Assembly (NCBI RefSeq): GCF_003415675.1
Contig: NZ_QFZK01000005.1
Span: forward strand, 1 to 64,000
DNA: 64,000 nucleotides
Direction: 5' to 3'
From: Rhodoferax lacus
GTDB lineage: Bacteria; Pseudomonadota; Gammaproteobacteria; Burkholderiales; Burkholderiaceae_C
The stretch's first letter is position 1; every line of letters begins with the position of its first letter. Shown here piece after piece: positions 9,165 to 18,621 of the stretch. Under the pieces are notes generated by a model. It had not been told where the DNA came from. It ran no database searches and saw only the letters and a program-made list of their open reading frames with translations. A program made the position numbers and the translations under genes.

Positions 9165-10232
9165 TTACAGCGCCCGGACGACGGCGTTGCCCATTTCCAG
9201 CGTGGACACTTTTTGCGTACCTTCGCTGTAGATGTCGGCGGTGCGCAGACCTTGCTCCAGCACCTTCTTGACAGCGGCTTCAATGCGCAGGGCAGCGGCT
9301 TCCTGGTTCAGGCTGAAGCGCAGCATCATGGCGGCACTGAGGATGGTGGCCAGGGGGTTGGCAATGCCTTTGCCGGCGATGTCAGGGGCGCTGCCGTGGC
9401 TGGGCTCATACAGGCCCTGGCCACGGCTGTTCAGGCTGGCCGAGGGCAGCATGCCAATCGAGCCGGTCAGCATGGAGGCCTCATCGCTGAGGATGTCGCC
9501 AAACATATTGCCCGTGACCAGCACGTCAAACTTCTTGGGAGCCTTGACCAGCTGCATGGCTGCGTTGTCCACCAGCATGTGGTCGAGTTCCACATCGGGG
9601 TACTGTTTGCCGATCTCGACCATCACATCTTTCCATAGCTGCGAGGTTTCCAGCACGTTGTTCTTGTCCACGCTGGTGACGCGCTTGCTGCGTTTCTGTG
9701 CCGCCTGGAAGGCCACGTGGGCAATGCGCTCGATCTCGGGGCGGCTGTAGCGCATGGTGTCAAAGGCTTCTTCCGCACCGGGGAAGTGGCCGTCGGTGGC
9801 AATGCGGCGACCGCGCGGTTGGCCAAAGTAGATGTCACCGGTGAGCTCGCGGATGATGAGGATATCCAGGCCGGCAATCAGCTCGGGCTTGAGGCTGGAC
9901 GCATTCACCAACTGCTCGTAGCAAATGGCGGGGCGGAAGTTGGCAAACAGGCCCATGTTTTTGCGCAGACCCAGAATGGCCTGCTCCGGGCGCAGGGGGC
10001 GGTCCAGCTTGTCGTACTTCCAGTCGCCCACGGCGCCGAACAGCACCGCATCGGAAGCCATGGCCAGCTTGAGCGTGGATTCGGGCAGCGGATGGCCGTG
10101 GGCTTCAAAAGCGCAACCTCCGACGAGCGCGGTTTCCATCTCCAGCGGCAGGTCCAGGACTTTTAAAACCTTGACGGCTTCGGCCACGATTTCGGTACCA
10201 ATGCCGTCACCCGGCAATATTGCGATTTTCAT
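9165..10232 (-). CDS. leuB: 3-isopropylmalate dehydrogenase
   Basis: LeuB oxidatively decarboxylates 3-isopropylmalate to 2-oxoisocaproate with NAD, the third step of leucine synthesis. The 355-residue product shows the start [12 protein letters not shown], the substrate-binding arginines in the [13 protein letters not shown] region, the [10 protein letters not shown] motif and the metal-binding DNAAMQ region, and GSAPDIAG near the C-terminus. It is 13 bp downstream of leuD, completing the leuC-leuD-leuB run. Confidence 0.97.
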   Translation of the reverse strand: MKIAILPGDGIGTEIVAEAVKVLKVLDLPLEMETALVGGCAFEAHGHPLPESTLKLAMASDAVLFGAVGDWKYDKLDRPLRPEQAILGLRKNMGLFANFRPAICYEQLVNASSLKPELIAGLDILIIRELTGDIYFGQPRGRRIATDGHFPGAEEAFDTMRYSRPEIERIAHVAFQAAQKRSKRVTSVDKNNVLETSQLWKDVMVEIGKQYPDVELDHMLVDNAAMQLVKAPKKFDVLVTGNMFGDILSDEASMLTGSIGMLPSASLNSRGQGLYEPSHGSAPDIAGKGIANPLATILSAAMMLRFSLNQEAAALRIEAAVKKVLEQGLRTADIYSEGTQKVSTLEMGNAVVRAL

Positions 10233-10245
10233 AATGTCTTTCGGT

Positions 10246-10896
10246 TCAGGAGGTCATGGAGCGAGCAAGCCAGGGTTTGGTGGCCAGGCGCGCGGCTTCG
10301 AATTGTTGGATCTTGTCGGCATGGCGCAGGGTCAGGCCGATGTCGTCAAAGCCGTTGAGCAGGCAGTACTTGCGAAAGCCCTGCACCTCAAACGGCAGTT
10401 CTTCGCCCTGCGGCTTGACCACCACCTGGCGTTCCAGGTCAATGGTGAGCGTGTAGCCAGGGAAAGCCAGCGCCTCGCTGAACAGCTGGTCGACTTGGGC
10501 TTCGGGCAACACGATGGGCAGCAGGCCATTTTTAAAACTGTTGTTGAAGAAAATGTCGGCGTAGCTGGGCGCAATGATGGCCCGAAAACCAAACTGGTCC
10601 AGCGCCCAGGGCGCGTGTTCGCGCGAAGAGCCGCAGCCAAAGTTCTTGCGCGCCAGCAGCACCGAGGCGCCCGCGTAGCGGGGCTGGTTCAGCACAAAGT
10701 CCGGATTGGGCTTGCGGCTGGCGGGGTCCTGGCCGGGGAAGCCGGCATCGAGGTAGCGCCATTCGTCAAACAGGTTCTGGCCAAAGCCGGTCTTGCGGAT
10801 GGACTTCAGGAACTGCTTGGGGATGATGGCATCGGTGTCCACGTTTTCGCGGTCCATGGGGGCCACGAGTCCTTGGTGTACGGTGAAGTTTTTCAT
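10246..10896 (-). CDS. leuD: 3-isopropylmalate dehydratase small subunit
   Basis: LeuD is the swivel-domain subunit that, with LeuC, isomerises 2-isopropylmalate to 3-isopropylmalate. The 216-residue product begins [28 protein letters not shown] in two blocks typical of the family and has the substrate-recognition [15 protein letters not shown] motif. Its ATG overlaps the stop of the small lipoprotein gene upstream by 4 bp, so the lipoprotein frame couples leuC expression to leuD. Confidence 0.97.
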   Translation of the reverse strand: MKNFTVHQGLVAPMDRENVDTDAIIPKQFLKSIRKTGFGQNLFDEWRYLDAGFPGQDPASRKPNPDFVLNQPRYAGASVLLARKNFGCGSSREHAPWALDQFGFRAIIAPSYADIFFNNSFKNGLLPIVLPEAQVDQLFSEALAFPGYTLTIDLERQVVVKPQGEELPFEVQGFRKYCLLNGFDDIGLTLRHADKIQQFEAARLATKPWLARSMTS

Positions 10897-11021
10897 TTCT
10901 TGACTGCGCCTTCGATGGATTCACCGGCCTTTTTGATGTCCTGGCCCATGCCCTTGACGGTGTTGCATCCAGCCAGGAGCAGCAGGCCCGCTACCACGGC
11001 GAATGTGAGGAGTTGCTTCAT
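10893..11021 (-). CDS. Entericidin-like small lipoprotein
   Basis: This 42-residue product has a hydrophobic signal peptide and a lipobox (LLLLAGC), giving a mature lipidated peptide of about 24 residues with the [18 protein letters not shown] pattern typical of entericidin A/B. Entericidins are small membrane lipoproteins, in E. coli an antidote/toxin pair linked to stress; only one is seen here. It is inserted between leuC (11 bp upstream) and leuD (4-bp ATGA overlap). This placement recurs in Burkholderiales to my knowledge. Its link to leucine synthesis is unexplained and may be only positional. Confidence 0.85.
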   Translation of the reverse strand: MKQLLTFAVVAGLLLLAGCNTVKGMGQDIKKAGESIEGAVKK

Positions 11022-11032
11022 GGTGTGTCCCT

Positions 11033-12481
11033 TCAGCTGAATTTGCGGATGTCGACAAAGTGGCCGTGGATGGCGGCGGCCGCTGCCATGGCCGGGCTGA
11101 CCAGATGGGTGCGTCCACCGGCGCCCTGACGGCCTTCGAAGTTGCGGTTGCTGGTGGAGGCGCAGCGCTCGCCCGGCTCCAGCCGGTCGGCGTTCATGGC
11201 CAGGCACATGGAGCAGCCAGGTTCACGCCACTCAAAGCCAGCGGCCTTGAAGATCTCGTGCAGGCCTTCGCGCTCGGCCTGGTCCTTCACCAGGCCGGAG
11301 CCCGGAACCACCAGCGCCAGCTTGATGTTCTTGGCTACTTTCTGGCCCAGGCTTTTCACCACGGCAGCGGCTTCGCGCATGTCTTCAATGCGGCTGTTGG
11401 TGCAGGAGCCGATGAACACCTTGTCGACAAAAATATCGTTGAGCGCCTTGCCGGGCTCCAGGCCCATGTAGGTCAAGGCGCGCTCAATGGCACCGCGCTT
11501 GTTGGCGTCTTTTTCCTTGTCGGGGTCGGGCACGCGGTCGTCAATGCCCAGCACCATTTCGGGCGAGGTGCCCCAGGTCACTTGGGGCACGATCGCGCTG
11601 GCGTCGAGTTCCACTACGCTGTCAAAGTGGGCGTCGGCATCGCTGTGCAGGGTCTTCCAGTAGGCCACGGCCTGGTCCCATTCCACGGCGGCGGCTTCCG
11701 GGGTTGCGGCATTGGCGCCGGGGGAGAGCGGGCGGCCCTTGACGTAATCGATGGTCTTCTGGTCCACCGCCACCAGACCGGCGCGGGCACCGGCTTCAAT
11801 GGCCATGTTGCAGACCGTCATGCGGCCTTCCATGCTCAGGGCACGGATGGCGGAGCCACCAAACTCAATGGTGTAGCCGGTGCCTCCTGCGGTGCCAATT
11901 TTGCCGATGATGGCCAGCACGATGTCCTTGGCGGTGCAGCCGCGGGGGATAGTGCCTTCCACCTTGACCAGCAGGTTCCGGGCCTTCTTGGCCAAGAGGG
12001 TTTGCGTGGCCATGACGTGCTCGACCTCGCTGGTGCCAATGCCATGCGCCAGCGCGCCAAAGGCGCCGTGGGTGGAGGTGTGGGAGTCACCGCACACCAC
12101 GGTCATTCCGGGCAGGGTGGCGCCGTTTTCCGGGCCAATCACGTGGACGATGCCCTGGCGCTTGGAGAGGAAGGGGAAGTAGGCCGCCGAGCCGAACTCG
12201 CTGATGTTGTGGTCCAGCGTGGTGACTTGTTCCTTGCTGGTCGGGTCGGTGATGCCGTCGTAGCCCAACTCCCAACCGGTGGTGGGGGTGTTGTGGTCGG
12301 CCGTGGCCACGATGGAGCTCACACGCCAGACTTTGCGACCGGCTTCGCGCAGTCCCTCAAAAGCCTGCGGGCTGGTGACTTCATGCACCAGATGGCGGTC
12401 TATGTAGAGGATGGAGGTGCCATCTTCTTCGGTGTGGATGACATGCTCGTCCCAGAGCTTGTCGTACAGCGTGCGACTCAT
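11033..12481 (-). CDS. leuC: 3-isopropylmalate dehydratase large subunit
   Basis: LeuC carries the [4Fe-4S] cluster of isopropylmalate isomerase. The 482-residue product has the cluster cysteines in [10 protein letters not shown] and [10 protein letters not shown], and the [14 protein letters not shown] motif. The start ATG at 12481 has AAAGGA upstream at good spacing, unlike its divergent neighbour, the XRE regulator. It heads the leftward leu group. The final residues HFVDIRKFS are typical of the family. Confidence 0.97.
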   Translation of the reverse strand: MSRTLYDKLWDEHVIHTEEDGTSILYIDRHLVHEVTSPQAFEGLREAGRKVWRVSSIVATADHNTPTTGWELGYDGITDPTSKEQVTTLDHNISEFGSAAYFPFLSKRQGIVHVIGPENGATLPGMTVVCGDSHTSTHGAFGALAHGIGTSEVEHVMATQTLLAKKARNLLVKVEGTIPRGCTAKDIVLAIIGKIGTAGGTGYTIEFGGSAIRALSMEGRMTVCNMAIEAGARAGLVAVDQKTIDYVKGRPLSPGANAATPEAAAVEWDQAVAYWKTLHSDADAHFDSVVELDASAIVPQVTWGTSPEMVLGIDDRVPDPDKEKDANKRGAIERALTYMGLEPGKALNDIFVDKVFIGSCTNSRIEDMREAAAVVKSLGQKVAKNIKLALVVPGSGLVKDQAEREGLHEIFKAAGFEWREPGCSMCLAMNADRLEPGERCASTSNRNFEGRQGAGGRTHLVSPAMAAAAAIHGHFVDIRKFS

Positions 12482-12571
12482 GGTGGTCCTTTGATTGCGT
12501 GCAAAAGTGCTATCGTGCACTGGTTTTTAAACTGGTACAAGAAGCTAATTTATCCTGGTATAAATTCCACC
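12482..12571. promoter_or_regulatory. Divergent leuC / XRE-regulator control region
   Basis: This 90-bp gap separates leuC from the XRE gene. On the plus strand an extended -10 (TG-N-TATAAA, 12556-12564) ends only 7 nt before the regulator's ATG. CTGGTA occurs twice, at 12532-12537 and 12555-12560, about two helical turns apart, and TTTAT/ATAAA form an inverted repeat around the second copy (12549-12564). These could be operator half-sites for autoregulation; this is inference. The leuC side has AAAGGA as its ribosome binding site. Confidence 0.5.
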
Positions 12572-13345
12572 ATGACCGAAGCCGATCCACGTGCCCTGCT
12601 GGGTGCCTTCATCCGTGCCCACCGCGAGCGATTGCCCCTGCCACCCACGGCAGCCGGGCGCAGGCGCACGCCGGGCTGGCGCCGCGAAGAACTGGCCGAA
12701 GCCACCGGCGTAGGCGTGACCTGGATCACCTGGCTGGAGCAGGGGCGCGATGTGTCGGCGTCGCCCACTGCACTGGCGCGCCTGGCCGATGCCTTGCTGC
12801 TGAACCCGGCCGAACGCGCCTCGCTGTTCGACCTGGCCGGGCGGCGCGACCCGGTGGAGCCCACTGAGCGTCGTATGGAACTGCCCGAGCACGTGCTGGC
12901 CCTGCCGTCGTTGCTGCAGGTGCCCGCCTATTTGCTGGACCATCTGTGGACCGCCCGGGCCTGGAACGCGGCGGCCGCGCAGTTGTTCACCGGCTGGCTG
13001 GATGCCGGGCGCGACCGCAACCTGCTGCGCTTTGTATTTTTGTCCCCGGATGCCAGGGAGTTGATTGCCGACTGGCCGGAGCGCGCGCAGCGCCTGGTGG
13101 CCGAGTTCCGGGCCGATTTCAGCCGCCGGCCGCGCGATGCGGCCATGCAGGCGCTGATTGATGAGCTCTCTAGCAGCAGTGCATTGTTTACCCGGCTATG
13201 GGGCGCGCAAACGGTGCTGCACCGGGAGGGCGGTGAGCGCAGTTTCCAGCAGAGTGACGGGCAGATAGCGCGTTACCAGCAGACCACTCTATTGGTCGCC
13301 TCCAACACCGAGTGCAAGCTGGTGTGTCTGGTACCGCTGAGGTAA
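12572..13345 (+). CDS. XRE-family transcriptional regulator with MmyB-like ligand-binding domain
   Basis: The 257-residue product has an N-terminal helix-turn-helix in which RTPGWRREELAEATGVGVTW and the following WLEQGRDVSAS match the XRE regulators fused to an MmyB-like C-terminal domain. The rest (from about residue 105) fits that domain, which resembles a PAS-like fold and has been linked to fatty-acid binding in some members. It is divergent from leuC and could control it or itself. The start has no Shine-Dalgarno and an extended -10 lies 7 nt upstream, so the mRNA is likely leaderless. The specific ligand is unknown. Confidence 0.88.
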   Translation: MTEADPRALLGAFIRAHRERLPLPPTAAGRRRTPGWRREELAEATGVGVTWITWLEQGRDVSASPTALARLADALLLNPAERASLFDLAGRRDPVEPTERRMELPEHVLALPSLLQVPAYLLDHLWTARAWNAAAAQLFTGWLDAGRDRNLLRFVFLSPDARELIADWPERAQRLVAEFRADFSRRPRDAAMQALIDELSSSSALFTRLWGAQTVLHREGGERSFQQSDGQIARYQQTTLLVASNTECKLVCLVPLR

Positions 13346-13347
13346 GT

Positions 13348-13427
13348 GCCCCCACGCTCCCCCACTGCGTGTGGGTTGCTGCCCCCCAAGGGGGCTAACC
13401 CGGCTCGCGGCGGCCCAGCGCCGGGTT
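13348..13427 (+). repeat. Dispersed GC-rich repeat, copy 3
   Basis: This copy starts 2 nt after the XRE-regulator stop and reads GCCCCCACGCTCCCCCAC, then TGCGTGTGGGTTGCTGCC, then CCCCAAGGGGGCTAACCC, with a further inverted GGCTCGCGGC...GCCGGGTT part. It is nearly identical over about 58 bp to the minus-strand copy at 232-289, including the 2-nt spacing from a stop codon. Confidence 0.8.
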
Positions 13428-13461
13428 AAAAAAAAACCCGCCGACGTTGCCGTGCGGCGGG
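13428..13461 (-). terminator. Intrinsic terminator of gltA
   Basis: On the minus strand CCCGCCG (13461-13455) pairs with CGGCGGG (13443-13437) across an 11-nt loop and is followed by nine T residues (13436-13428). It is the end of the sdh-gltA transcript. Confidence 0.9.
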
Positions 13462-13507
13462 TCTTGTCAAAGCCGGCTCTGTGCGGGCCGGACCTTGTTT
13501 CTATGTC

Positions 13508-14818
13508 TTAGCGCTGTGCAATCGGCAGTACGTCGCGGCGCACCGAGCCGGTGAACAGCTGGCGTGGGCGGCCGATTTTGTACTCGGGGTCGCCAATCAT
13601 TTCGTTGAGCTGGGCAATCCAGCCCACGGTGCGTGCCAGGGCAAACACCGCAGTGAACAGGCCCACGGGGATGCCGATGGCGCGCTGCACGATGCCGGAG
13701 TAGAAGTCCACATTCGGGTAGAGCTTGCGCTGCACGAAGTAGTCGTCTTCCAGGGCGATCTTTTCCAAGGCCATGGCCAGCTTGAACAGCGGGTCGTTTT
13801 CCAGGCCCAGGGACAGCAGCACTTCCTTGCAGGTTTCCTGCATGAGCTTGGCACGCGGGTCGTAGTTCTTGTACACGCGGTGGCCAAAGCCCATCAGCTT
13901 GACGCCGGAGTTCTTGTCCTTGACCTGGTTCATGAACTCGCCGACCTTGGCCACGCCACCCATTTTCTGGATGTCTTCCAGCATGTTCAGGCAGGCTTCG
14001 TTGGCGCCGCCGTGGGCGGGGCCCCAGAGGCAGGCCACACCGGCTGCAATGGCTGCAAACGGGTTGGTGCCGGACGAGCCGCACAGGCGCACGGTGGAGG
14101 TGGAGGCGTTTTGCTCGTGGTCTGCGTGCAGGATGAAGATGCGGTCCAGGGCACGTTCGATCACGGGGTTGACCACATACTCCTCGCAGGGCGTGGCGAA
14201 CATCATGTGCATGAAGTTGCCGGCGTAGCTCAGGTTGTTCTTGGGGTACATGTAGGGCTGGCCTGCGCTGTACTTGTAGGCCATGGCCACCAGAGTGGGC
14301 ATCTTGGCAATCAGGCGGATGGCCGAGATTTCGCGGTGCTCCGGATTGTTGATGTCTGTGCTGTCATGGTAGAAGGCCGAAAGCGCTCCCACCAGGCCGG
14401 TCATGATGGCCATGGGGTGGGCATCGCGGCGGAAACCGCGCAGGAAAAACTGCATCTGCTCGTTGACCATGGTGTGGTTGGTCACGCGCTTGGTGAAGTC
14501 GGCCTTGCCAGCTGCGTTGGGCAGGTTGCCGTACAGCAGCAGGTGGCAGGTTTCCATGAAGTCACAGTTCACGGCCAGCTGCTCGATGGGGTAGCCGCGG
14601 TACAGCAGCTCGCCCTTGTCGCCGTCGATGTAGGTGATGGCCGACTGGGTGGCCGCTGTCGACAGGAAACCCGGGTCATAGGTGAACATGCCGGTCTGTG
14701 CATACAGCTTGCGGATGTCGATCACGTCCGGACCAATTGAGCCTTGGTAGACCGGCAGGTCAACACTGGGCGCACCGTTGCTGAATGACATGGTGGCTTT
14801 GTTGTCAGCTAGTTTCAT
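13508..14818 (-). CDS. gltA: Citrate synthase
   Basis: GltA condenses oxaloacetate and acetyl-CoA to citrate, the entry step of the TCA cycle. The 436-residue product is of the large proteobacterial NADH-sensitive hexameric type by length. It shows the catalytic histidine regions GPAHGGANE and [15 protein letters not shown]. It lies 10 bp after sdhE and is the last gene of the sdhCDAB-sdhE-gltA group, closed by an intrinsic terminator. Confidence 0.98.
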   Translation of the reverse strand: MKLADNKATMSFSNGAPSVDLPVYQGSIGPDVIDIRKLYAQTGMFTYDPGFLSTAATQSAITYIDGDKGELLYRGYPIEQLAVNCDFMETCHLLLYGNLPNAAGKADFTKRVTNHTMVNEQMQFFLRGFRRDAHPMAIMTGLVGALSAFYHDSTDINNPEHREISAIRLIAKMPTLVAMAYKYSAGQPYMYPKNNLSYAGNFMHMMFATPCEEYVVNPVIERALDRIFILHADHEQNASTSTVRLCGSSGTNPFAAIAAGVACLWGPAHGGANEACLNMLEDIQKMGGVAKVGEFMNQVKDKNSGVKLMGFGHRVYKNYDPRAKLMQETCKEVLLSLGLENDPLFKLAMALEKIALEDDYFVQRKLYPNVDFYSGIVQRAIGIPVGLFTAVFALARTVGWIAQLNEMIGDPEYKIGRPRQLFTGSVRRDVLPIAQR

Positions 14819-14828
14819 CTTTCGCCTT

Positions 14829-15107
14829 TCAGAGAGGTTCTCTCAACATTTTTAAAACTTCACGCACATCTTCAGTGTCAAGTTGCGCGTCAACTTGGGT
14901 GAGCGATTTCCGTGCCAGCTGCACATCCAGCAAATCGTTGTCGCTCAAATCCATCAAGGCGCCCAGGGCATCGGCCTGTCGCACGGTCAAGGTATGGCTG
15001 AACCGGCCGAAGAAGCGCTCGATGAACAGGTCGTTCTCCAGCAGGCCTCTGCGGCAGCGCCAGCGCAGCTTGCTTAGGGCCCGCTCATCAATCAGATCTT
15101 CGGTCAC
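14829..15107 (-). CDS. sdhE: FAD assembly factor for succinate dehydrogenase
   Basis: SdhE (YgfY/SDH5/CptB family) promotes covalent FAD attachment to SdhA. The 92-residue all-helical product has the diagnostic RRGLLEND motif near residue 19, a version of the RGxxE signature. The start is GTG at 15107, 16 bp after the sdhB stop, with only a weak ribosome binding site. Its position between sdhB and gltA supports the role in SDH flavinylation. Confidence 0.93.
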   Translation of the reverse strand: MTEDLIDERALSKLRWRCRRGLLENDLFIERFFGRFSHTLTVRQADALGALMDLSDNDLLDVQLARKSLTQVDAQLDTEDVREVLKMLREPL

Positions 15108-15123
15108 AGAATTTTCTGCAGGC

Positions 15124-15828
15124 TTACACCGAGCGCATAACCATCATTTCCTTGATCTTGCCGATGGCCTTGGTGGGGTTCAAACCCTTGGGGCAAACGT
15201 CAACACAATTCATGATGGTGTGGCAGCGGAACAGACGGTACGGGTCTTCCAGGTTGTCCAGGCGCTCGGCCGTAGCCTGGTCGCGGCTGTCGGCCAGGAA
15301 GCGGTAGGCCTGCAAAAGACCAGCGGGGCCGACGAACTTGTCCGGGTTCCACCAGAAGCTGGGGCAGGAGGTGGAGCAGCTGGCGCACAGAATGCACTCG
15401 TACAGTCCATTGAGCTCTTCACGCTCTTCCGGGCTTTGCAGGCGTTCTTTTTCGGGCGGTACGGTGTCGTTGATCAGGTAGGGCTTGATCGAGTTGTACT
15501 GCTTGAAGAACTGCGTCATGTCCACGATCAGGTCGCGGATCACGGGCAGGCCAGGCAGCGGCTTCAGGACGATCTTGCCGGGCAGCGTGAGCATATTGGT
15601 CAGGCAGGCCAGACCGTTCTTGCCGTTGATGTTCATGGCATCCGAGCCACACACCCCTTCGCGGCAGGAGCGGCGAAAGGAAATGGTGGGGTCTATTGCC
15701 TTGAGTTTCATCAGGGCGTCGAGCAACATGCGCTCGTTGCCGTCGAGCTCGACCTGGATGTCCTGCATGTAGGGCTTGGCATCCTTGTCCGGATCGTAGC
15801 GGTAGATGGAGAAAGTGCGTAGGGTCAT
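15124..15828 (-). CDS. sdhB: Succinate dehydrogenase iron-sulfur subunit
   Basis: SdhB carries the [2Fe-2S], [4Fe-4S] and [3Fe-4S] clusters that pass electrons from FAD in SdhA to quinone. The 234-residue product shows the plant-type ferredoxin cysteines in SCREGVCGSDAMNINGKNGLAC (in two blocks), then CILCASCSTSCPS and the C-terminal CHTIMNCVDVCPKGLNP. It lies 15 bp after sdhA. Length and order match the family with nothing missing. Confidence 0.98.
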   Translation of the reverse strand: MTLRTFSIYRYDPDKDAKPYMQDIQVELDGNERMLLDALMKLKAIDPTISFRRSCREGVCGSDAMNINGKNGLACLTNMLTLPGKIVLKPLPGLPVIRDLIVDMTQFFKQYNSIKPYLINDTVPPEKERLQSPEEREELNGLYECILCASCSTSCPSFWWNPDKFVGPAGLLQAYRFLADSRDQATAERLDNLEDPYRLFRCHTIMNCVDVCPKGLNPTKAIGKIKEMMVMRSV

Positions 15829-15843
15829 GTTCTTGATCTCGCT

Positions 15844-17634
15844 TTAGAAAGTACGGACCTTGAGTGGCACGGAGTCCACGGTCAAAGGTTTCATCTGGAC
15901 TGACTTGTAGGACAGGCTGTTGTCGGCGCTGTGCCACAGGGTGTGCTTGTGCCACTCTTTGTCATTGCGGCCATTGGGGAACTCGGCCGAGTCGGCGTAA
16001 TCGTCCACGGTGTGGGCGCCGCGGCTTTCATGGCGGGCAGCGGCCGACACGATGGTGGCCTGCGCGGCCTCGATCAGGTTGTCCACTTCCAGTGCCTCGA
16101 TGCGCGCGGTGTTGAAGACCTTGGACTTGTCTTTGAGGCCGATGCTCTTCACACGTTCGCGCAGTTCGGCAATCTTGACCACGCCTTCATCCATGCTCTT
16201 TTGGGTGCGGAACACACCGGCATGCAGTTGCATGGAGGCGCGGATGTCGTTGGCCACGTCCTGTGCGTATTCGCCGCTGGTGGAACTGTCCAGGCGTGCC
16301 AGGCGCGCCAGGGACAGGTCGGCCGCGTCCTTGGGCAGGTCTTTGTGTTCCTTGTTCTTGTTGTTGAACTCGACAATGTGGTTGCCCGCGGCGCGGCCAA
16401 ACACCAGCAGGTCCAGCAACGAGTTGGTACCCAGGCGGTTGGCGCCGTGCACCGACACGCAGGAGCATTCGCCCACGGCATACAGGCCGTTGACCACCGT
16501 GTTGGTGACATCGTCCTTCTTCGTGACCACTTGCCCGTTGATGTTGGTGGGGATGCCACCCATCTGGTAGTGGATGGTGGGCACCACGGGAATCGGTTCG
16601 CGGGTGATGTCCACGTTGGCAAAGTTGTGGCCGATCTCGAACACCGAGGGCAGGCGTTTCATGATGGTCTCTGCACCCAGGTGGTCGAGCTTCAGGAGCA
16701 CGTGGTCCTTGTTGGGACCGCAGCCGCGCCCTTCCTTGATCTCCTGGTCCATGCAGCGGGACACGAAGTCGCGCGGTGCCAGGTCTTTCAGGGTGGGCGC
16801 ATAGCGCTCCATGAAGCGTTCGCCATTGCTGTTGAGCAAAATGGCGCCTTCGCCACGGCAGCCTTCGGTCAGCAACACGCCGGCGCCATGCACGCCGGTG
16901 GGGTGGAACTGCCAGAACTCCATGTCCTGCAGCGGCAGGCCAGCGCGTGCGGCCATGCCCAGGCCGTCACCGGTGTTGATGAAGGCATTGGTGGAAGCGG
17001 CAAATATGCGGCCGGCACCTCCGGTGGCCAGGAGCGTGGTCTTGGCCTGCAGGATGTGCACATCGCCGGTTTCCATCTCCATCGCCGTGACACCAACCAC
17101 ATCGCCTTCGGCATCGCGGATCAGGTCCAGGGCCATCCACTCCACGAAGAAGCTAGTCTTGGCTGCCACGTTTTGCTGGTACAGGGTGTGCAGCATGGCG
17201 TGGCCGGTGCGGTCGGCTGCGGCGCAGGCGCGCTCCACGGCCTTTTCACCGTAGTTGGCGGTGTGGCCGCCAAAGGGGCGCTGGTAAATCGTGCCGTCCG
17301 GGTTGCGGTCAAAGGGCATGCCCATGTGCTCCAGGTCGTAGACGACCTTGGGCGCTTCGCGGCACATGAACTCCACCGCATCCTGGTCGCTCAGCCAGTC
17401 GCCACCCTTGACGGTGTCGTAGAAGTGGTAGTGCCAGTTGTCTTCGTTCATGTTGCCCAGGCTGGCACCGATGCCGCCTTGGGCAGCCACCGTGTGCGAG
17501 CGGGTGGGAAAAACTTTGGAGAGTACGGCCACGTTCAGGCCGGCACGTGCCAGCTGGAGCGAAGCGCGCATGCCGGAGCCGCCGGCTCCGACGATAACGA
17601 CGTCAAATTTGCGTTTGGTAACTTGGGTAGCCAT
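15844..17634 (-). CDS. sdhA: Succinate dehydrogenase flavoprotein subunit
   Basis: SdhA oxidises succinate to fumarate with covalently bound FAD. The 596-residue product has the N-terminal dinucleotide-binding GAGGSGMRAS, the FAD-linking histidine in SHTVAAQGGI, and the HPTGVHGAG and RLGTNSLLDL motifs. It lies between sdhD and sdhB. The protein is membrane-peripheral on the cytoplasmic side, anchored by SdhC/SdhD. Confidence 0.98.
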   Translation of the reverse strand: MATQVTKRKFDVVIVGAGGSGMRASLQLARAGLNVAVLSKVFPTRSHTVAAQGGIGASLGNMNEDNWHYHFYDTVKGGDWLSDQDAVEFMCREAPKVVYDLEHMGMPFDRNPDGTIYQRPFGGHTANYGEKAVERACAAADRTGHAMLHTLYQQNVAAKTSFFVEWMALDLIRDAEGDVVGVTAMEMETGDVHILQAKTTLLATGGAGRIFAASTNAFINTGDGLGMAARAGLPLQDMEFWQFHPTGVHGAGVLLTEGCRGEGAILLNSNGERFMERYAPTLKDLAPRDFVSRCMDQEIKEGRGCGPNKDHVLLKLDHLGAETIMKRLPSVFEIGHNFANVDITREPIPVVPTIHYQMGGIPTNINGQVVTKKDDVTNTVVNGLYAVGECSCVSVHGANRLGTNSLLDLLVFGRAAGNHIVEFNNKNKEHKDLPKDAADLSLARLARLDSSTSGEYAQDVANDIRASMQLHAGVFRTQKSMDEGVVKIAELRERVKSIGLKDKSKVFNTARIEALEVDNLIEAAQATIVSAAARHESRGAHTVDDYADSAEFPNGRNDKEWHKHTLWHSADNSLSYKSVQMKPLTVDSVPLKVRTF

Positions 17635-17676
17635 GGATATGTGCCTATGTATGTGGGTCGGTGGTCGGTGTGCGGA

Positions 17677-18042
17677 TCAGACGCGCCACAGAACCTGGAC
17701 AGCCCAGCCGGCACAACCGACGAGCCAGACGAGGGAGAAAACGTGCAGCGGCAGGCGCACCGAGACGGGCTTCACGTAGTCCATCCAGATATCGCGAATG
17801 CCTACCCAGGCGTGGTAGAGCAGGGCGATGATGACCACAAAGGTCAGGAACTTCATGCACTGTCCGTGGAAGATGCCAGCCCACTTGTCGTAGCCGATGG
17901 GGCCTTTGGAGAAGATCACCTGGGCCAGCAGGATGATGGTGAAGAGTGCCATCAAACAGGCGGTGACGCGTTGCGCCAGCCAGTCGCGCAAACCGTAATG
18001 CGCGCCCACTGCGAGGCGTTTGGATCCGTAATTAACTGCCAT
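17677..18042 (-). CDS. sdhD: Succinate dehydrogenase membrane anchor subunit
   Basis: This 121-residue membrane protein has three predicted helices and the heme/quinone-site region HAWVGIRDIWMDY typical of proteobacterial SdhD. With SdhC it binds heme b and ubiquinone. The ATG at 18042 gives a family-typical N-terminus (MAVNYGSKRLAVGAHYGLRD in part); upstream extensions are not supported. It is 31 bp after sdhC. Confidence 0.95.
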   Translation of the reverse strand: MAVNYGSKRLAVGAHYGLRDWLAQRVTACLMALFTIILLAQVIFSKGPIGYDKWAGIFHGQCMKFLTFVVIIALLYHAWVGIRDIWMDYVKPVSVRLPLHVFSLVWLVGCAGWAVQVLWRV

Positions 18043-18073
18043 TTGCTTGTTCCTTGTTATTCGGTGAGGGTGT

Positions 18074-18517
18074 TCAATACAGGCCGAAGAGCTTGGCGCC
18101 CAGCACCACGGTGAGCAGGGTGCCCAAGCCAAGGGTGACGAGTGCGGAGGAGTGACCAAACTCTTTGCTCACCGCATGGCGCGCGTCCATGTACAGGTGG
18201 CGCATGCCGGCAATGAAGTGGTGCAGATAGGCCCACAGGATGGCCAGGGCCACCAGCTTGAAGAACCAACCGGGCACGAAGCCCAGGCCTGCATTGAATA
18301 CCTGCGTGAAGCGGGCAAATGAATACTCGGAGGAAATGGAGGTGTCAAACATCCAGATGATGAAGGGCATCAGGATAAACAGGATGGCGCCACTGATGCG
18401 GTGCAGGATGGAAACAATACCGGCGGGCGGAAGGCGGTAAGTGGGAAGGTCAGAGAGTGCATTGATGTTGCGAAACTCTGGCCGCTTGGGGCGCGCGGTT
18501 GAGGCAAGGTCGGTCAT
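18074..18517 (-). CDS. sdhC: Succinate dehydrogenase cytochrome b556 subunit
   Basis: SdhC is the larger membrane anchor, with three transmembrane helices. The 147-residue product has the conserved RPLSPHL-equivalent RLPPAGIVSILHRISGA region in shorter form and the heme-ligand motif HHFIAGMRHLYMD. It heads the sdhCDAB-sdhE-gltA run. The 104-bp gap to the GntR gene upstream must hold its promoter (a CATAAT lies near 18554), but no good -35 is visible. Confidence 0.95.
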   Translation of the reverse strand: MTDLASTARPKRPEFRNINALSDLPTYRLPPAGIVSILHRISGAILFILMPFIIWMFDTSISSEYSFARFTQVFNAGLGFVPGWFFKLVALAILWAYLHHFIAGMRHLYMDARHAVSKEFGHSSALVTLGLGTLLTVVLGAKLFGLY

Positions 18518-18621
18518 GGATTGCTTTCTTTTCTGGGATGTAACTGCGATGTAATTATGACGCGGAGAAGCAAAATTCTATTGCACCGCATCAATCTGAC
18601 AATGGACTTGCATGCGGGCAT

